Shown: piece after piece, positions 11,663 to 24,037 of the stretch | Layout: each line of letters opens with the position of its first letter | Position numbering within the stretch: position 1 is the stretch's first letter | Source: Multifurca ochricompacta | Taxonomy: Eukaryota; Basidiomycota; Agaricomycetes; Russulales; Russulaceae | Reading direction: 5' to 3' | DNA length: 64,000 nucleotides | NCBI GenBank assembly: GCA_022496185.1 | Contig: WTXG01000019.1 | Location: forward strand, 310,001-374,000 | Made by a program: the position numbers and the translations under genes | The notes under the pieces: model-generated | What the model was told of the DNA's origin: nothing | What the model saw: only the letters and a program-made list of their open reading frames with translations | The model's database searches: none

Positions 11663-13248
11663 CTACTTGGAGCCAATTCCTCGTCCGCGACCAGGCCCGC
11701 CACGGCCACGGAAACCACCGCCCCGCACATCACCATTGACTGGGGCACCGCCGCGAGGTCGGCTAACTGGACGCTCACCCCGTTCCTTACGCGTCTCGAC
11801 CGTTATGCGCATCTGCTGGCCCTCCCCTACGTCAATACGAATACCACCCTCACCACCCTGCGAAGCGGGAAGAGAAGCAACAATTGCACGGCGCGCAGCG
11901 TCAACCGTACTAAACTCCAAGAACGCACATGCTTTGCTTCGTACAAGATCAAGATCTTTAATGGGTCCAAAACGACTAGTCAGGGTGTTCCTCAACGCCG
12001 TTTCGGTAACATTTTCTTGTACGCTCTGTAAAACGTATGAGAATGGTAAGACTGGAGGCGACAATATTATCCCACCTTAACAAAGCATAGCGCATTTGAT
12101 ACGTTAGTTGCGGTGACAAAGGCAGGATGAGGTTCCCGCGACTGCTGTTGGGGTCTTGTACCAGGTCCATGGTGGCTCACAGGGGTCTGGGTACCACTTC
12201 CAGGAGATGATGAGCTGGCAGCGGGCGCCTCACTGGTACCGCGGGACTCTTGCGCCACAGCGGAACCCCACTTCTTCGAGTTGGTTGCGGCCAGGTTGGC
12301 CCACGTTTTTGGCGCAGCCGGAACAGGTGCCGGCGTAGGTTGAGGAAGCGCGGCAGGAGGCGCAGGAGGTTGCGATGATGCGGGCGAAGCATCAGATGGT
12401 GGGGCGGGTGATGCCGAGGGGGAAGGGGATTCCACAGAGGGGGAAAGTTCGGGTTCGGGCTCGGGGGTAGGTGATTTTTCAGCCGGAGCAGGGGCCAGTA
12501 CCTCACTGACTTCATGTTCGATTTGTGCATGACCATTGGCATGAGGCTCCGCAGCAGGTGGTTCGGGAACAGAAGGTGCCTCTTCTGCAGGGACAGTTGG
12601 AGGAGTAGGAGAAACTGTTTGTACAGGTTCGGGAGCCGGGATGTCTGGGGAAGGAGGGGCTGATTGAGAGAGCGCGGGGGATAGGGGAGGCGTGACCTCT
12701 GAAAGGGGGTTTGCGGAAACCTGTTCGGCTTCAGCATTGGCCTGCTCTGGTTCGCCATCGTCGCTCTCAACGGTTTCTTCCTTGAGGAAGCGAAAGATGT
12801 CGTTGAGTACAAAGTAACCGTTGGGTTGTTCAGCGAGGAAGAAAGTTTGCACAAATTTCCGCCAGGGCTCGCCGCGGTTTGACATTTCGCCAATAACTTG
12901 AATAATTATGCCACCGTTGGCAGAGGACTGCGCATCAACTGAGTGGATGAAGACCTTACAGTCCTCAAATCCAATCGAGGTGATCTTGTTGTGGATTTCC
13001 TTTTAAAATTTGAGCCGGTTCGAAAAAGGTCATTAAATAGTGATACAAACCTGCTGGCCGTAACAGGGTGTGCCATCTTCTCCTTCAGTACCATGAATGA
13101 AGGTGGATGTTTTGTTGTAGAAACAGTGCAGACGATGAGGAGACTTATTCACGAATGTATAATATTGAGGAACGAATTGCCATCCCACCTCAGAAGGGAC
13201 AACGTTATTATGAGAAGAGTCATTGTTGGAAGGAGTGGTATTCGTCAT
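11663..13248 (-). CDS. G3BP-like RNA-binding protein (NTF2 domain plus RRM)
   Basis: Cytoplasmic RNA-binding protein of the Ras-GAP SH3-binding-protein family (G3BP; Nxt3 in fission yeast), linked to stress granules and to ubiquitin-protease partners. The ATG at 13248 is followed by 'PSEVGWQFVPQYYTFVNKSP', the start of the NTF2-like domain. 'LHCFYNKTSTFIHG', 'IIIQVIGEMSN', 'WRKFVQTFFLAEQPNGYFVLND' and 'IFRFLKEE' complete it (about residues 17-140). A Pro/Glu/Ala-rich disordered linker follows. Next is an RRM at about 'VTETALRNTLTSRFGPIKDL', with 'ACAFLEFSTVDAARRAI' as RNP1-like strand, and finally an RGG-rich tail 'GGGFRGRGGPGRGRG'. At least three short introns are needed. The NTF2-linker-RRM-RGG order is diagnostic. 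The linker also reads open in another minus frame (12177-12893), which is a composition shadow. Confidence 0.92.
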
Positions 13249-13587
13249 GATGGGGTGGAGTATGCTGTGGAGGTCAGAAGAGAATAACAGAATCAGATTA
13301 AAGAGACATACAAATGCGATGAATGTAAAAACGCTGGAATACGTGAGGAACTCTAAGAGAAATGGGTGAGAGCAAAACTCGAAAAAAAGTTGAGAAAGTT
13401 AAATCAACGTCGTCGAGGACGGCAGTGAACTCAGCAGGCAGCCGACAAACTTTCTCTCTCTGACCCAACAATTCGGCATTTTCCGTGACACTAAACCAAA
13501 CCAACCATAATTAATTACATCTCGACTCGACATTCGACAAAATCTAGCTGCTGCGTCGTAAAGGGTATTGTCAACTAACTAGGTGCA
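13249..13587. other. G3BP-like gene upstream region
   Basis: A spacer between the start of the G3BP-like gene and the stop of the MAP kinase, both on the minus strand. No gene or repeat is visible; it presumably holds the promoter of the G3BP-like gene and the 3' end of the kinase transcript. Confidence 0.45.
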
Positions 13588-15215
<1,628 letters not shown>

Positions 15216-15383
15216 GTTACAACGTAAGTAGGTGATGGTTGGAAGGGAAGAGGTGACCTCGCGCAGGTAGAGAACAAAAGGTTGACTGGAATGACAAGGG
15301 AATCGGTTTATCGTTTATCGTTAAAGGTGGACTAATTAAGACTGATTCTGAATCAATCCCGCCCATACAAGGCCTCTCACTGT

Positions 15384-15420
15384 CTGACACTGGCACTGAC
15401 ACTGACACTGACACTGACAC
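15384..15420. repeat. (CACTGA)n hexanucleotide repeat
   Basis: About six copies of CACTGA with one variant (CACTGG) at the left. It lies upstream of the MAP kinase start codon, in the 5' leader or promoter. Confidence 0.85.
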
Positions 15421-15824
15421 CAGCACCGGACTCGATTTTTTGTTTTTGCCTTTGCCATGACAATCGCCAAGCGGGAGTCAAGCGGAACAGTCTCCTTCCG
15501 ACTAACCGGTTTACCTGTGCACCTGTGCACGACCAGTAGACTGACTACTCCTACATCCTAATCTTATCCTACATTGTACATATTGACGGCCGTAGTAACA
15601 TGCCAACGGCAACACGCATCACGAATATCATGAGGTCTCCATGGTTAGGATTATTACAGAAGTTTGATTTAGATTTAGTACTCACACTCATATCTCATGG
15701 TCTCATACGGCGTTCGCATACCTCGCATGCTCTATGGCCTAGCCTCGAAAGTCCATGGTCGAGCAGTAGGAACTCAACAACAACAACAACAATAACAACA
15801 GCAACAACGACACCTCTCATGATC

Positions 15825-15832
15825 TCACGTGA
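15825..15832. promoter_or_regulatory. TCACGTGA palindrome in MAPK/HET-C divergent promoter
   Basis: A perfect 8-base palindrome with an E-box core (CACGTG), the kind of site bound by bHLH factors. It is placed in the spacer between two divergent genes, close to the HET-C start. The same motif recurs in other divergent spacers of this window. Confidence 0.45.
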
Positions 15833-15906
15833 CATTCGTTACATTATCTATAATCGCACCCGCGCCGCCCATCTCAAAAGACCACCTCAAACACCCTGTC
15901 TCATCG

Positions 15907-18900
15907 ATGTCCTTCTCCAGATCCTCTTTCTTGATCTTGTTCACGATTTTGGTCGTTTGCCTTCGCAATAATGGGGTTTATGCGTTCGGTGCGGGAAATA
16001 TCCCTTCGTACGTGACACTATGCAGAAGAAAGTACTATAAATGCGGTATTGACGATATGTGTCCTTCAGATTTGCGTATATGGAAGGTCGCGCTTTCCGT
16101 CACGGTGATATAGTCTGTCTTTCCCTTCGACGAAATGAGAGGAGAGTTATCTATCTTATCATGCTCTTGATCTAGGAGGACACGTTGTCGGACCTGGCCA
16201 AGAAGGCGGGTGGGTTTGCTCTCGGTGCGCTCATTGGTAAAGGGGGGTCAAAGTTTGGCGGGCTGGACATCAAACGCGTTTACTTTGGGTACCTGTTCCT
16301 CTGCCCTTTCCTTTAACACAGCTGACACGCGTTATTATCTAGAAACTGGCTCAGAGATTACAGCCAGGTTTGTGGATAGACTTGGATACTATCGATGTTA
16401 TCACTGACGCTCATAATTAAAGGCCGTGGATATAGCAAGTCTGAAGAAGGTCCCACTTCAGGTGGGAAATAGCCACATGTGGCACTGTTCGTGTCGTTGA
16501 CTTATAATTTCAGACAATCATCAATTTATGTATGGCTCTTGGCTTCCTAGTACGCATGTCTCTGTATTGCATTTGTCTCAATTCATCCGAGTCTTTTTTT
16601 TCTTCGTCCTAGGCTCACGGATATGCCACAAACGAATTCGAGGTGACTGTGGAAAGGCTCGGTGTTTATCTTCCCGTATGGATTCATTCAAATCATGAAG
16701 CCATGTCAGAAGGGGTTTCTCATTCTTCATTTGTCGTTATCTAGGTGGAACACATCGACAACCCAAAGGGTTATGGTGATGGTGAAGATGCGCGCAGATA
16801 CGACCCCAGGCTACGCGGACCTGTTGATGTACGTACGCAAGTGTTTAGTCAACTGACTGACTTGTATCAATCTATCTTCCATAGCCCAGAGAATTAGAAG
16901 TTGATCCTCGCACAGGCATGAAGAATTATATTGGCAATGGTTGAAGCAACAACCTTAATTCGCGTCCTGTGCTTATTTGTACCTATTTAGAGAACGGTCC
17001 ATGGGATACTTCAAGAGCATTAGTTCGCCGTACTCTTGAGCGCTGCATACACATTGGTCGACAGTACCGTGCTCAAGGGAGGAAGCAGGACGAATACGAG
17101 GCATATCGTCTCCTCGGCCAAGCCGTCCGTCTTAGCCCCAACTTCCCGATGCGTCCAGCTCACGGGTAGTTGTTTATCTAGTTGCACACTCTGAGGATTT
17201 CACGGCACACTCGAACTTTTGCGAGCTCACTCTCGTTTCGTTGGGTCATTCCAACGTATTTGTGCATGTTGGCGATAATGTGCGCATTCAAGCGCCCAAC
17301 GGTAGATGGGTTGCCCCTCTGGTTACCGGAACATTCGGATCTAGCGATTTTTCACATAGCTTACTAGGCGGTGAGTTTACAATGCAGTTATGGATCCTAT
17401 TTCTCACATTATAATAATGGTAGAGGCTACTGACCATATTGTGAGTATTCGGCATTAACGATCTCCCGGTAGGTTTTCCTGACAAATGCACTAGAGCGAG
17501 GCATCTGTCTCCGACCTCAACAAAGCCATAGCATCCGCGCGCTCGCGCTCGGTACCAGGGGGGCGGTCACCCCCAGACATCCTCCGGGATTTACTGTTCA
17601 AATTGCCCGGCGGTTCAGGAGCTGAGATGACTCGTGATATGGAAGGAATAGAGCGGATTCGTGATGCTCCGGCTCAAGGTGGCAAACCGCCTGAGCAGAT
17701 GAGCCCTCAAGAACTACATGCTGTGCTTTGGCAGGTGTTGAGCTTCAGGGATTCAGGTCTGTTGATGTATTCTTCACGACGCAGTCCCTAACTTGTATTT
17801 AAACACAGTGGTAAAGAAAATTGAGACTACTATTGGTACGTCAATCTTTGGTGTGTTCGCCCCAAGACCAATCGCATTTAAATCCCTAGAAAAAATTCCT
17901 GGGCTCGGATCGTTAATCGAGAAGATCACGGATTCCATCTCAGGTGGGCGGAAGGGGTCTCTAGATCATCCTCACATTTCATCTGATTGGCTTTGAGTCT
18001 TTGTGTTTACCACGCTCGAGGTTAGTGACAAGTTTTACCTGGCATGGCTTCGACTTAATTATTTCATTCAGCCGTACCTGAAACCCATTTTATCGACAGC
18101 GAGCAATCAACTCATGGCGGCCTCCAGCGAAGTCATTAATACTCATGATCAGTACGAGGTGGATTGGTTTTCAATATCCAAATAATGACATCAATTAATT
18201 GACTGTTTCCTACAGGTTTTCAACGATCCCCAAGCCGTGAGTCAATTCCACTCCTACTATCGGCTACGACATAATCCATATTCCTCAGTCGGATCCGACC
18301 CACTCATTCTTAAGCAAAGACCATTTCGTGCGTTCATGTCGTCATACGAGAGCTCTCTTTGAGCTGACGGCGCGGCATTCAGAATTTAATCCTGAACGAG
18401 CCAGCTGGCAATATAGCAAAGGTGGTTGTAGTGAGTTTGTTTTGTCTTGCATATTTTTACTGTATTTTGCTAAAGATCCCCTGCTTAGAAACACACTGTG
18501 ACATCCGTTGTCAAAGCTTGGGATGACAATTCTGTGAACGTGAGATCTACGACGGACGAGATACTGCAATGCCTGTTCGTTTCCAACCTTGGCTCTTTTG
18601 CGATATGTTGCTCACCGGGTGCAGGTTTCATCCTGATTTCCAAAACCATACCTCGCAAATTCAGCGCGAAATGTTGGCTTGTATGAAAAACTGGCTACAA
18701 TCCCTCGGCCATAAGCAGGGCGCAGTTCTCGCACGTTTATCTAAGCAGGCCGTGCGCGATCATCAGAACGTGCGTCTCGGTGGTGAAGGTGGTGCGCCTG
18801 TGAGCCAGGGCGGTTTTGCACCAACCAATGCAGGACCTCAAGCGCAAGGGAGCATCTCAAACTATTTGCAAGGGGTCCCGGGTATGACACAAGCACAAGG

Positions 18901-19603
18901 GCTCTATAATCAGTTCAGCGGTGGAACTGGTGGACGACGTGAAGGAAACGAATTTGGCGCGCCCAGGATGCCAATGGGCTCTGTCCCAGTGCCCGAGACA
19001 GCCCCGCCTGTGGTTCCAGTCTTGTCAAGACCTGGCGGAGGGCAGGCCAATCACTTCTTTGTGGACAGCACCGCTCCCGTCCCATCTCATCCTTTCATTT
19101 CCCCGCCATCGTACCCGGGTGGTCCGCCTTCGGCTGTGTCACCACGCCCACAAGCAGATTCTCCGCGCCCGCAGCACTCCCCAGATACGCATCATGGTCA
19201 CGCATTCGGATACCACTCTCCAACTCAAGCCGGCTTCCCAGGCGCGTCAGACCAGCCATCTTATATGTCTTCAAGCTTGGGCTTTGCAGACCCTAGGTTA
19301 CGTACACCGTACCCAGGTGGCCTCCCACCAGGTCCCCCTGCAACTTCTTATCCGGGGTCGTCCTACCCTGGACAGTCATCATACCCAGGTCACCAGGGGA
19401 TTGGATTTCCAGGAATGCCTGACGGTGGAAGCGATTTTAACTCTCCGTTCAACTCGTCATCCGGACCGCCGTCAAGCTTCCCTGGTACTGCGCCAAGCTT
19501 CCCGCAGACTGGGCCTGGTTTTCCAGATGCGCAGCCCGAGTCTGGTTATGGATCGGGGAGCTACGGTGGATATGGACAAAGCTCATACCGACCGCAATAC
19601 TAA
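15907..19603 (+). CDS. HET-C family protein (heterokaryon incompatibility type), with an apparent frameshift
   Basis: Homologue of Neurospora HET-C, a secreted or membrane-associated glycine-rich protein whose alleles trigger incompatibility in ascomycetes; its role in basidiomycetes is not established. The ATG at 15907 starts a signal peptide 'MSFSRSSFLILFTILVVCL', cut before the family motif 'FGAGNIPS'. Many small exons follow in register: 'KFGGLDIKRVYFGN', 'WLRDYSQAVDIASLKKVP', 'AHGYATNEFEVTVERLGVY', 'EHIDNPKGYGDGEDARRYDP' and 'RTGMKNYIGN'. Further on are 'NFCELTLVSLGHSNVFVHVG' and 'WVAPLVTGTFGSSDFSHSLL'. The last large exon (from about 18600) is a Pro/Gly/Ser-rich tail with YPG repeats, ending 'QSSYRPQY' at 19603. 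At 17182-17200 the conserved 'ALHTLEDF' block is out of register by one base (see findings), so this copy may be a pseudogene or may depend on a shifted donor site. Confidence 0.88.
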
Positions 19604-19877
19604 ATCCTTAAACGACGCTAGGACGTATCATGTTCTTGATTGATCATCTTAGAATGGTTCCTGGGCTGTGCTGTCCATACTGTACGTTTCGTTATCGAGA
19701 GGAAGTCAATTGGTATTGTATCACCGCTACGTCGTGTCATGCACGGTTGGGTTTACACAGGCTCACAAATTGATAAATAACACAAGAAACAGAGTACAAC
19801 TAATGAATACAGTGTCCTGTTCGCGATTATCGGCGGCGAGAACACGGCGGGAAAGATAGGCACCGGAGATAAGCCAG

Positions 19878-20792
19878 TCATTTACTGTGAACGATGCGCA
19901 TGAGGCCGGGGATATTTGTTACATGGCTGAGGGCAATGGGTTTCCTTGGATCTAGGGTCTGGGTCTCGTCCTCACCCTGAGCAGGACATGCCGAGTAAGA
20001 CACCTAACCAAATATTCATTCAATTCAATATTAGTTGAGAAGTTACACACCTGAACGTTATAATCACCGCTCTTGGCTTGTCGAATGTTATATTGCCACC
20101 TAAATGATCAATTTCGTTGTTTCAACATGGGTCACTTCACGAAAAGGAAAAAAAAAAAAGCCATACTCCTCATCCACAAGGGCTGTGACAAGTCGATTTG
20201 CTTGCTGGGCACGCTCAAGTATTTCATTGCGTGCTAATCGCAGCAGAACTTCTGCGTTGACCGCATCTGCGCATACGAGAGTCTTGCCGTACGTTAGCGT
20301 CTGAGAAGCCTTTTGCAACTGAGACCGGCGGAGGACGGCATGCGTGCGTGGAGCACCAGAACTGCACGAGAGGCTCAAAAGGTCTGATGGTGGGGAACGC
20401 AACCGCACGAGAAAGGGAACGACACGAAATATGCTGCGTGGGGAGAGTTGGGGTTTCTGAGAGGCAGTTAAAATCGGTGCGGAAAGATTCGATGCTAAGG
20501 AAGGTAAGGAAGGTGGCGATGCACGGCGTGCCAGCGTCTGAGACGCCGAGGATAAGAAAGGTGGGGAAGATGTATGGGCTGCTTGAAGTTGGGGTGCAGG
20601 TGGTGGGGAAAAGGCATCGGGGCTCAAAGGGCTATCTTCGAGTTTCACTTTAGAGGAAGTTGACGACTGTGTGGCTTTAGAGGAAGTTGACGATTGTGTG
20701 GCAGAGCGTCCACGACCACTGCGGGGGTGCTGCGACGACCGATGGCTCAATTGGGGCACGCTAAGAAACTGACTGGAGGTGGACATAGACAT
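19878..20792 (-). CDS. small conserved-looking protein of unknown function
   Basis: I do not recognise the family. The frame is open from 20945, but the most plausible start is the ATG at 20792 ('MSMSTSSQFLSVPQLS'). The first ~130 residues are Ser/Pro-rich and disordered and contain a perfect in-frame duplication of the nonapeptide ATQSSTSSK (27-base tandem repeat, about 20649-20702). The second half looks folded: 'KTLVCADAVNAEVLLRLARN' and 'EILERAQQANRLVTALVDEE'. A GTATGG intron leads to 'WQYNIRQAKSGDYNVQ', and a second intron to 'VSYSACPAQGEDETQTLDP' and 'NIPGLMRIVHSK', with a stop at 19878. The splice joins keep the frame open and the codon pattern coding-like, which supports a real gene. 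It converges on HET-C. Confidence 0.65.
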
Positions 20793-21222
20793 GGCACTGA
20801 TGATAGGTTCTACGACGGCCAATGTGGATTTTATACGGTGAGACGCACGTTTGGCGTGGGGTGTGGAGAAGGCATGTCTGGTCCTACCGTGTGTGTTCGA
20901 GGCTCTGTCAATCGATATCGAATGCAATAAGAGTTCAATCCACAATCCACAAGTCCACTAGCCACTAGCTAAATACCTCACATCGACCAGGAGGGCGTGG
21001 GTGAGGCGCGAGGGGCGAAGGACGAAGGACAAGGGACGAGGAGTGAGGAAAAGGTCACTTTCACCCTTGCTGGCGTACACCGCAATTGCACAGCATTTGG
21101 TAAGGGTAAGAAGATAGCATGTCGTCTCGTGTTACAATCTAATACCAGTCCACTCCTCCTCAAACTCAATACAACTTCTTTCCATTGCCATTATCACCTT
21201 TCCTTCCTTCCGGGGGGCGCTG
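20793..21222. other. spacer between unknown gene and MAK5, no gene supported
   Basis: This holds the upstream region of the small unknown gene and the 3' flank of the helicase gene. Frames at 20978-21169 and 20997-21254 overlap on opposite strands and contain no domain. I see no repeat apart from purine-rich AAGGAC-like runs near 21015-21040. Confidence 0.45.
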
Positions 21223-23879
21223 TCAGTCCAAACGTCTGTCTTCCTCACGCCTAACATCCCCTCGTGGTCTGTCTGTGATCAGGGAGGTTAAAGATGTGAC
21301 AATATAAACCTTCGTACTTTCTCCGGCCACGATGTCGTGTGCAATGGGCCGGCTGCCCGACGTGATATATCGCATGGACACCCCTCTAGCGACGAGCGGT
21401 TGCTTCAGTAATTCCTTGAGCTCCGCTTTGAGCCGGCCTAATCTTGTGTCGCGAGCCTCGCTTTTTCGCTTTTTGGGGACACCGTGATGGTCACTGATTT
21501 ACTTCATATAAACAAAGGTGAAGAAAAGCAGCATTCCGATGCGCACTCGGATTGACAATCAGAATCCAGTTCAATGTCCAGCGCCTTCGCCGTCGCGCGC
21601 ATCCATGTCCTCTCATGCGTCGCCTTATTTGCTCGGTGCTGTATGGTGTCGATCGCTTTGGCCACTCGTACGCGCCTCTTAAGCTTATCCGAAAAGTAAT
21701 GCTCAACATTCATCTCAGGGATATCCGTGACTTCTATATTCACATCAGCATAGATTGAGGTGATGTCATGGTTCGCACGCACGACGACCGAGATTCCCAA
21801 ACAATGCGCGCGCGACGCGTCGCTCGTCTGGTGCGCACATCAGTAGACTAAAGCCAATGCGCTGGGCTCGTGCCGTACGCCCCGTACGATGGATGTAGGT
21901 GTCAACGGTCCGTGGGACCTGATAATGGATGACATGGGATACTGATGGTATGTCAAGCCCGCGCGCAGCAATGTCCGTCGCGAGTAGGATTGAGTGAGGC
22001 AGTGATTTGAAGCTAATCGTAAATGAATTTCATTTCATTAAGTTCCTGACAAAGTCTAGGCAACGCACCGGTCGAGGTTCTTAAGACGCTGATGCTGCTC
22101 AAGCTGCGAGTGAAGTGGGAACGTTGGCAAGCCGAGTAGCTCGAGAAGGGGTGTTAATCTACGAATTCCGTCTACTGATGATAAGAAAACGAGCGTGCGT
22201 CCAGGGTATCGCAGAAGAAAATAATAAAGATAGATATCCTACGGCGGGTCAACTACATGCGTAGCGTGGTAAACTATGTGCACGAACCTTATCTGTAGCG
22301 AGGCATTCAATCCTAGATTCTTTCAGCGTCGAGACTACGCCGCTTGCTGGGCTAATGTCAATGACTTCTGGATCAGGGTCTCGGAAATCAAGTCGCAAAA
22401 GTAAATCGTCGAGAGTGGATGCGAGCGTGTTGTTCTTTTTCACTCCCTTGGGTCGCCACCGCCTTTTCAGATTATGTTGAAGCTCTTTGCTGAGTGTCGC
22501 AGAGAACACGAACGTCTGCAAGGCAGGCGACGAGTTCGCAAGGCCTGATGAAGCAATCGAAGGTTCCAGATGGAACTCTTGGTCGGTCACGACTTGGCTT
22601 AAATATCCGAACGTCAGAGCGATGGCGCGCTGTAAAGTGTACGATATGAGGCGCACCGAGATCGTCTTTGCGTTAATCGCAAGATATTATCCAACTCTGC
22701 AAAATGTCCCGTTTCAACCATCCTATCTGCTTCGTCCAACACGAGAAACTGCAAATTCTTCACATTCTCGGCAAGCTCGTCATCCTGGTCGCGCCTCTTC
22801 AGCTTACAACTTAAGCACCGATAGGGCTTACCCCTTCGAGAAGATCCCACAGTCTTCCAGGAGTGGCGACGAGGACATCAACTCCACGCTCCAGTATCCG
22901 TTTCTGCTTTTGTGTCGACATCCCACCTACAATTGCAGCGACGCTCACGAGTGGTGGAGCGCGGGGCATAGAGAGACATTCCTCCTTCCCTTTATCAGTA
23001 GCCCTTTGTCTCCCTTTATTATGCTCTCGGTCTGAGATCGCAGTCAGATCGTAGTAGTTCAGACAGGCGTTGAGATGCGTGGATATTTGAAGGGCCAGTT
23101 CACGAGTGGGTGCGAGAACCAAGGCGCGCAAAGGGCGGTGTGGTTTTATTTGATGTAATGAAGCAGAGGCATCCGTCAGAAGTTTGTGAAGGATAGGTAA
23201 ACCATAAGCGAGGGTTTTCCCAGAGCCCTGAGTTCTCAAGGTAAGCAAGACGTAGAATACAAGAACCATAGTAACCGACTGTTTCTGCAACACCAACCAC
23301 ATCACGCCCAGAGATTGCCTTCGGTATGGCTTGAGCTTGAATTGGGGTCGGGTTGACAATGTTTTGCGAATAAAGGGAGGCATATAGCTGCGAGTGGAGT
23401 GCAAAGGAGTGCCAGGCTGGTAGTAAATGTTTCGCTAAGGTAGACTGAGCTTCAATGTTTGGGTACGCGCACAAAGCAGGACCTACAGTTAAATGAAGTG
23501 GTCACTTTGGGGTGGCTGGCAGGTGCAACCTCATTCTGGAAGCGCATCACATTCATTTGTCCCTCATCCGCTTGTGCTCTAGCATCTTTCGATGCATGTT
23601 TTGGTTCATCCACCTACTACACGTTACGCACGGCCAGCTTGAGCAGATAAAACTTACTATAAACGCTGCGACGCGACCATTCGCTGTTTGCTTGTATACG
23701 ACTTGAACACCGTCCACTTCTTCCAGATCAAGTAGTCCCTCATCGAAATCAAGGCCGGCAGTATGCGTACGAACTACGGGTTGCCACGATAAATCATCCA
23801 GAGAGACGTGAGTAGATTTGCGGTTTTTTGATGGATGCAAGGTAGGTGATATGTTTTTACGTTTATTAGACGCTGCCAT
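21223..23879 (-). CDS. MAK5: DEAD-box ATP-dependent RNA helicase, MAK5/DDX24 type
   Basis: Nucleolar RNA helicase needed for 60S ribosomal subunit assembly in yeast. The ATG at 23879 opens a basic tail (MAASNKRKN...). The helicase core follows in order: Q motif '[20 protein letters not shown]', motif I '[16 protein letters not shown]' (joined across an intron), Ia '[13 protein letters not shown]', 'VGGMSTQKQ', '[14 protein letters not shown]', motif II '[10 protein letters not shown]' and motif III '[11 protein letters not shown]'. The C-terminal lobe has '[20 protein letters not shown]', '[16 protein letters not shown]', 'VIHYQVPR' and motif VI '[11 protein letters not shown]'. 'EADRM', the large insert after Ia and the extension '[20 protein letters not shown]' plus 'RYITSGSR' point to MAK5 rather than other DEAD-box subfamilies. 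Six or more short introns are needed. The stop at 21223 is my best reading of the last exon. Confidence 0.88.
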
Positions 23880-23946
23880 AGTTATAGAGTGAATGACAAG
23901 TTTTCTTACTTTTTCTTAATTTATAGTTTATAGTACATAGTTGGAA

Positions 23947-23954
23947 TCACGTGA
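23947..23954. promoter_or_regulatory. TCACGTGA palindrome in MAK5/SEC24 divergent promoter
   Basis: The start codons of MAK5 (23879, minus) and SEC24 (24038, plus) are only 158 bases apart, so both promoters share this spacer. A perfect TCACGTGA sits near its middle, 67 bases from the MAK5 start and 83 bases from the SEC24 start. Confidence 0.5.
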
Positions 23955-24037
23955 TCAGTTGTCCTCCCCCAACACCGAACCCATTGGCGGGTCCAATGTC
24001 TCTCCCTCCCTTCTCTTGCCTTTCCATCTAAATCCCA

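Larger units (their letters stand above)
15216..15906. promoter_or_regulatory. divergent promoter region of MAP kinase and HET-C genes
   Basis: This 691-base spacer separates two divergent start codons. It contains a (CACTGA)n tract at about 15384-15420, a CAA/ACA trinucleotide tract at about 15776-15810, and one palindromic TCACGTGA at 15825-15832, 75 bases upstream of the HET-C start codon. Small open frames within it have no recognisable product. Confidence 0.5.

Noticed and set aside
12177..12893. 238-residue minus-strand frame inside the G3BP-like linker
   Set aside because: Alternative frame of the Pro/Glu/Ala-rich linker, giving Leu/Pro/Arg runs; the NTF2 and RRM domains lie in the other frame.
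15216..15906. Idea that the MAPK and HET-C genes form a functional incompatibility pair
   Set aside because: Divergent placement alone is weak evidence; MAP kinases of this class are core genes and nothing in the sequence ties them to HET-C.
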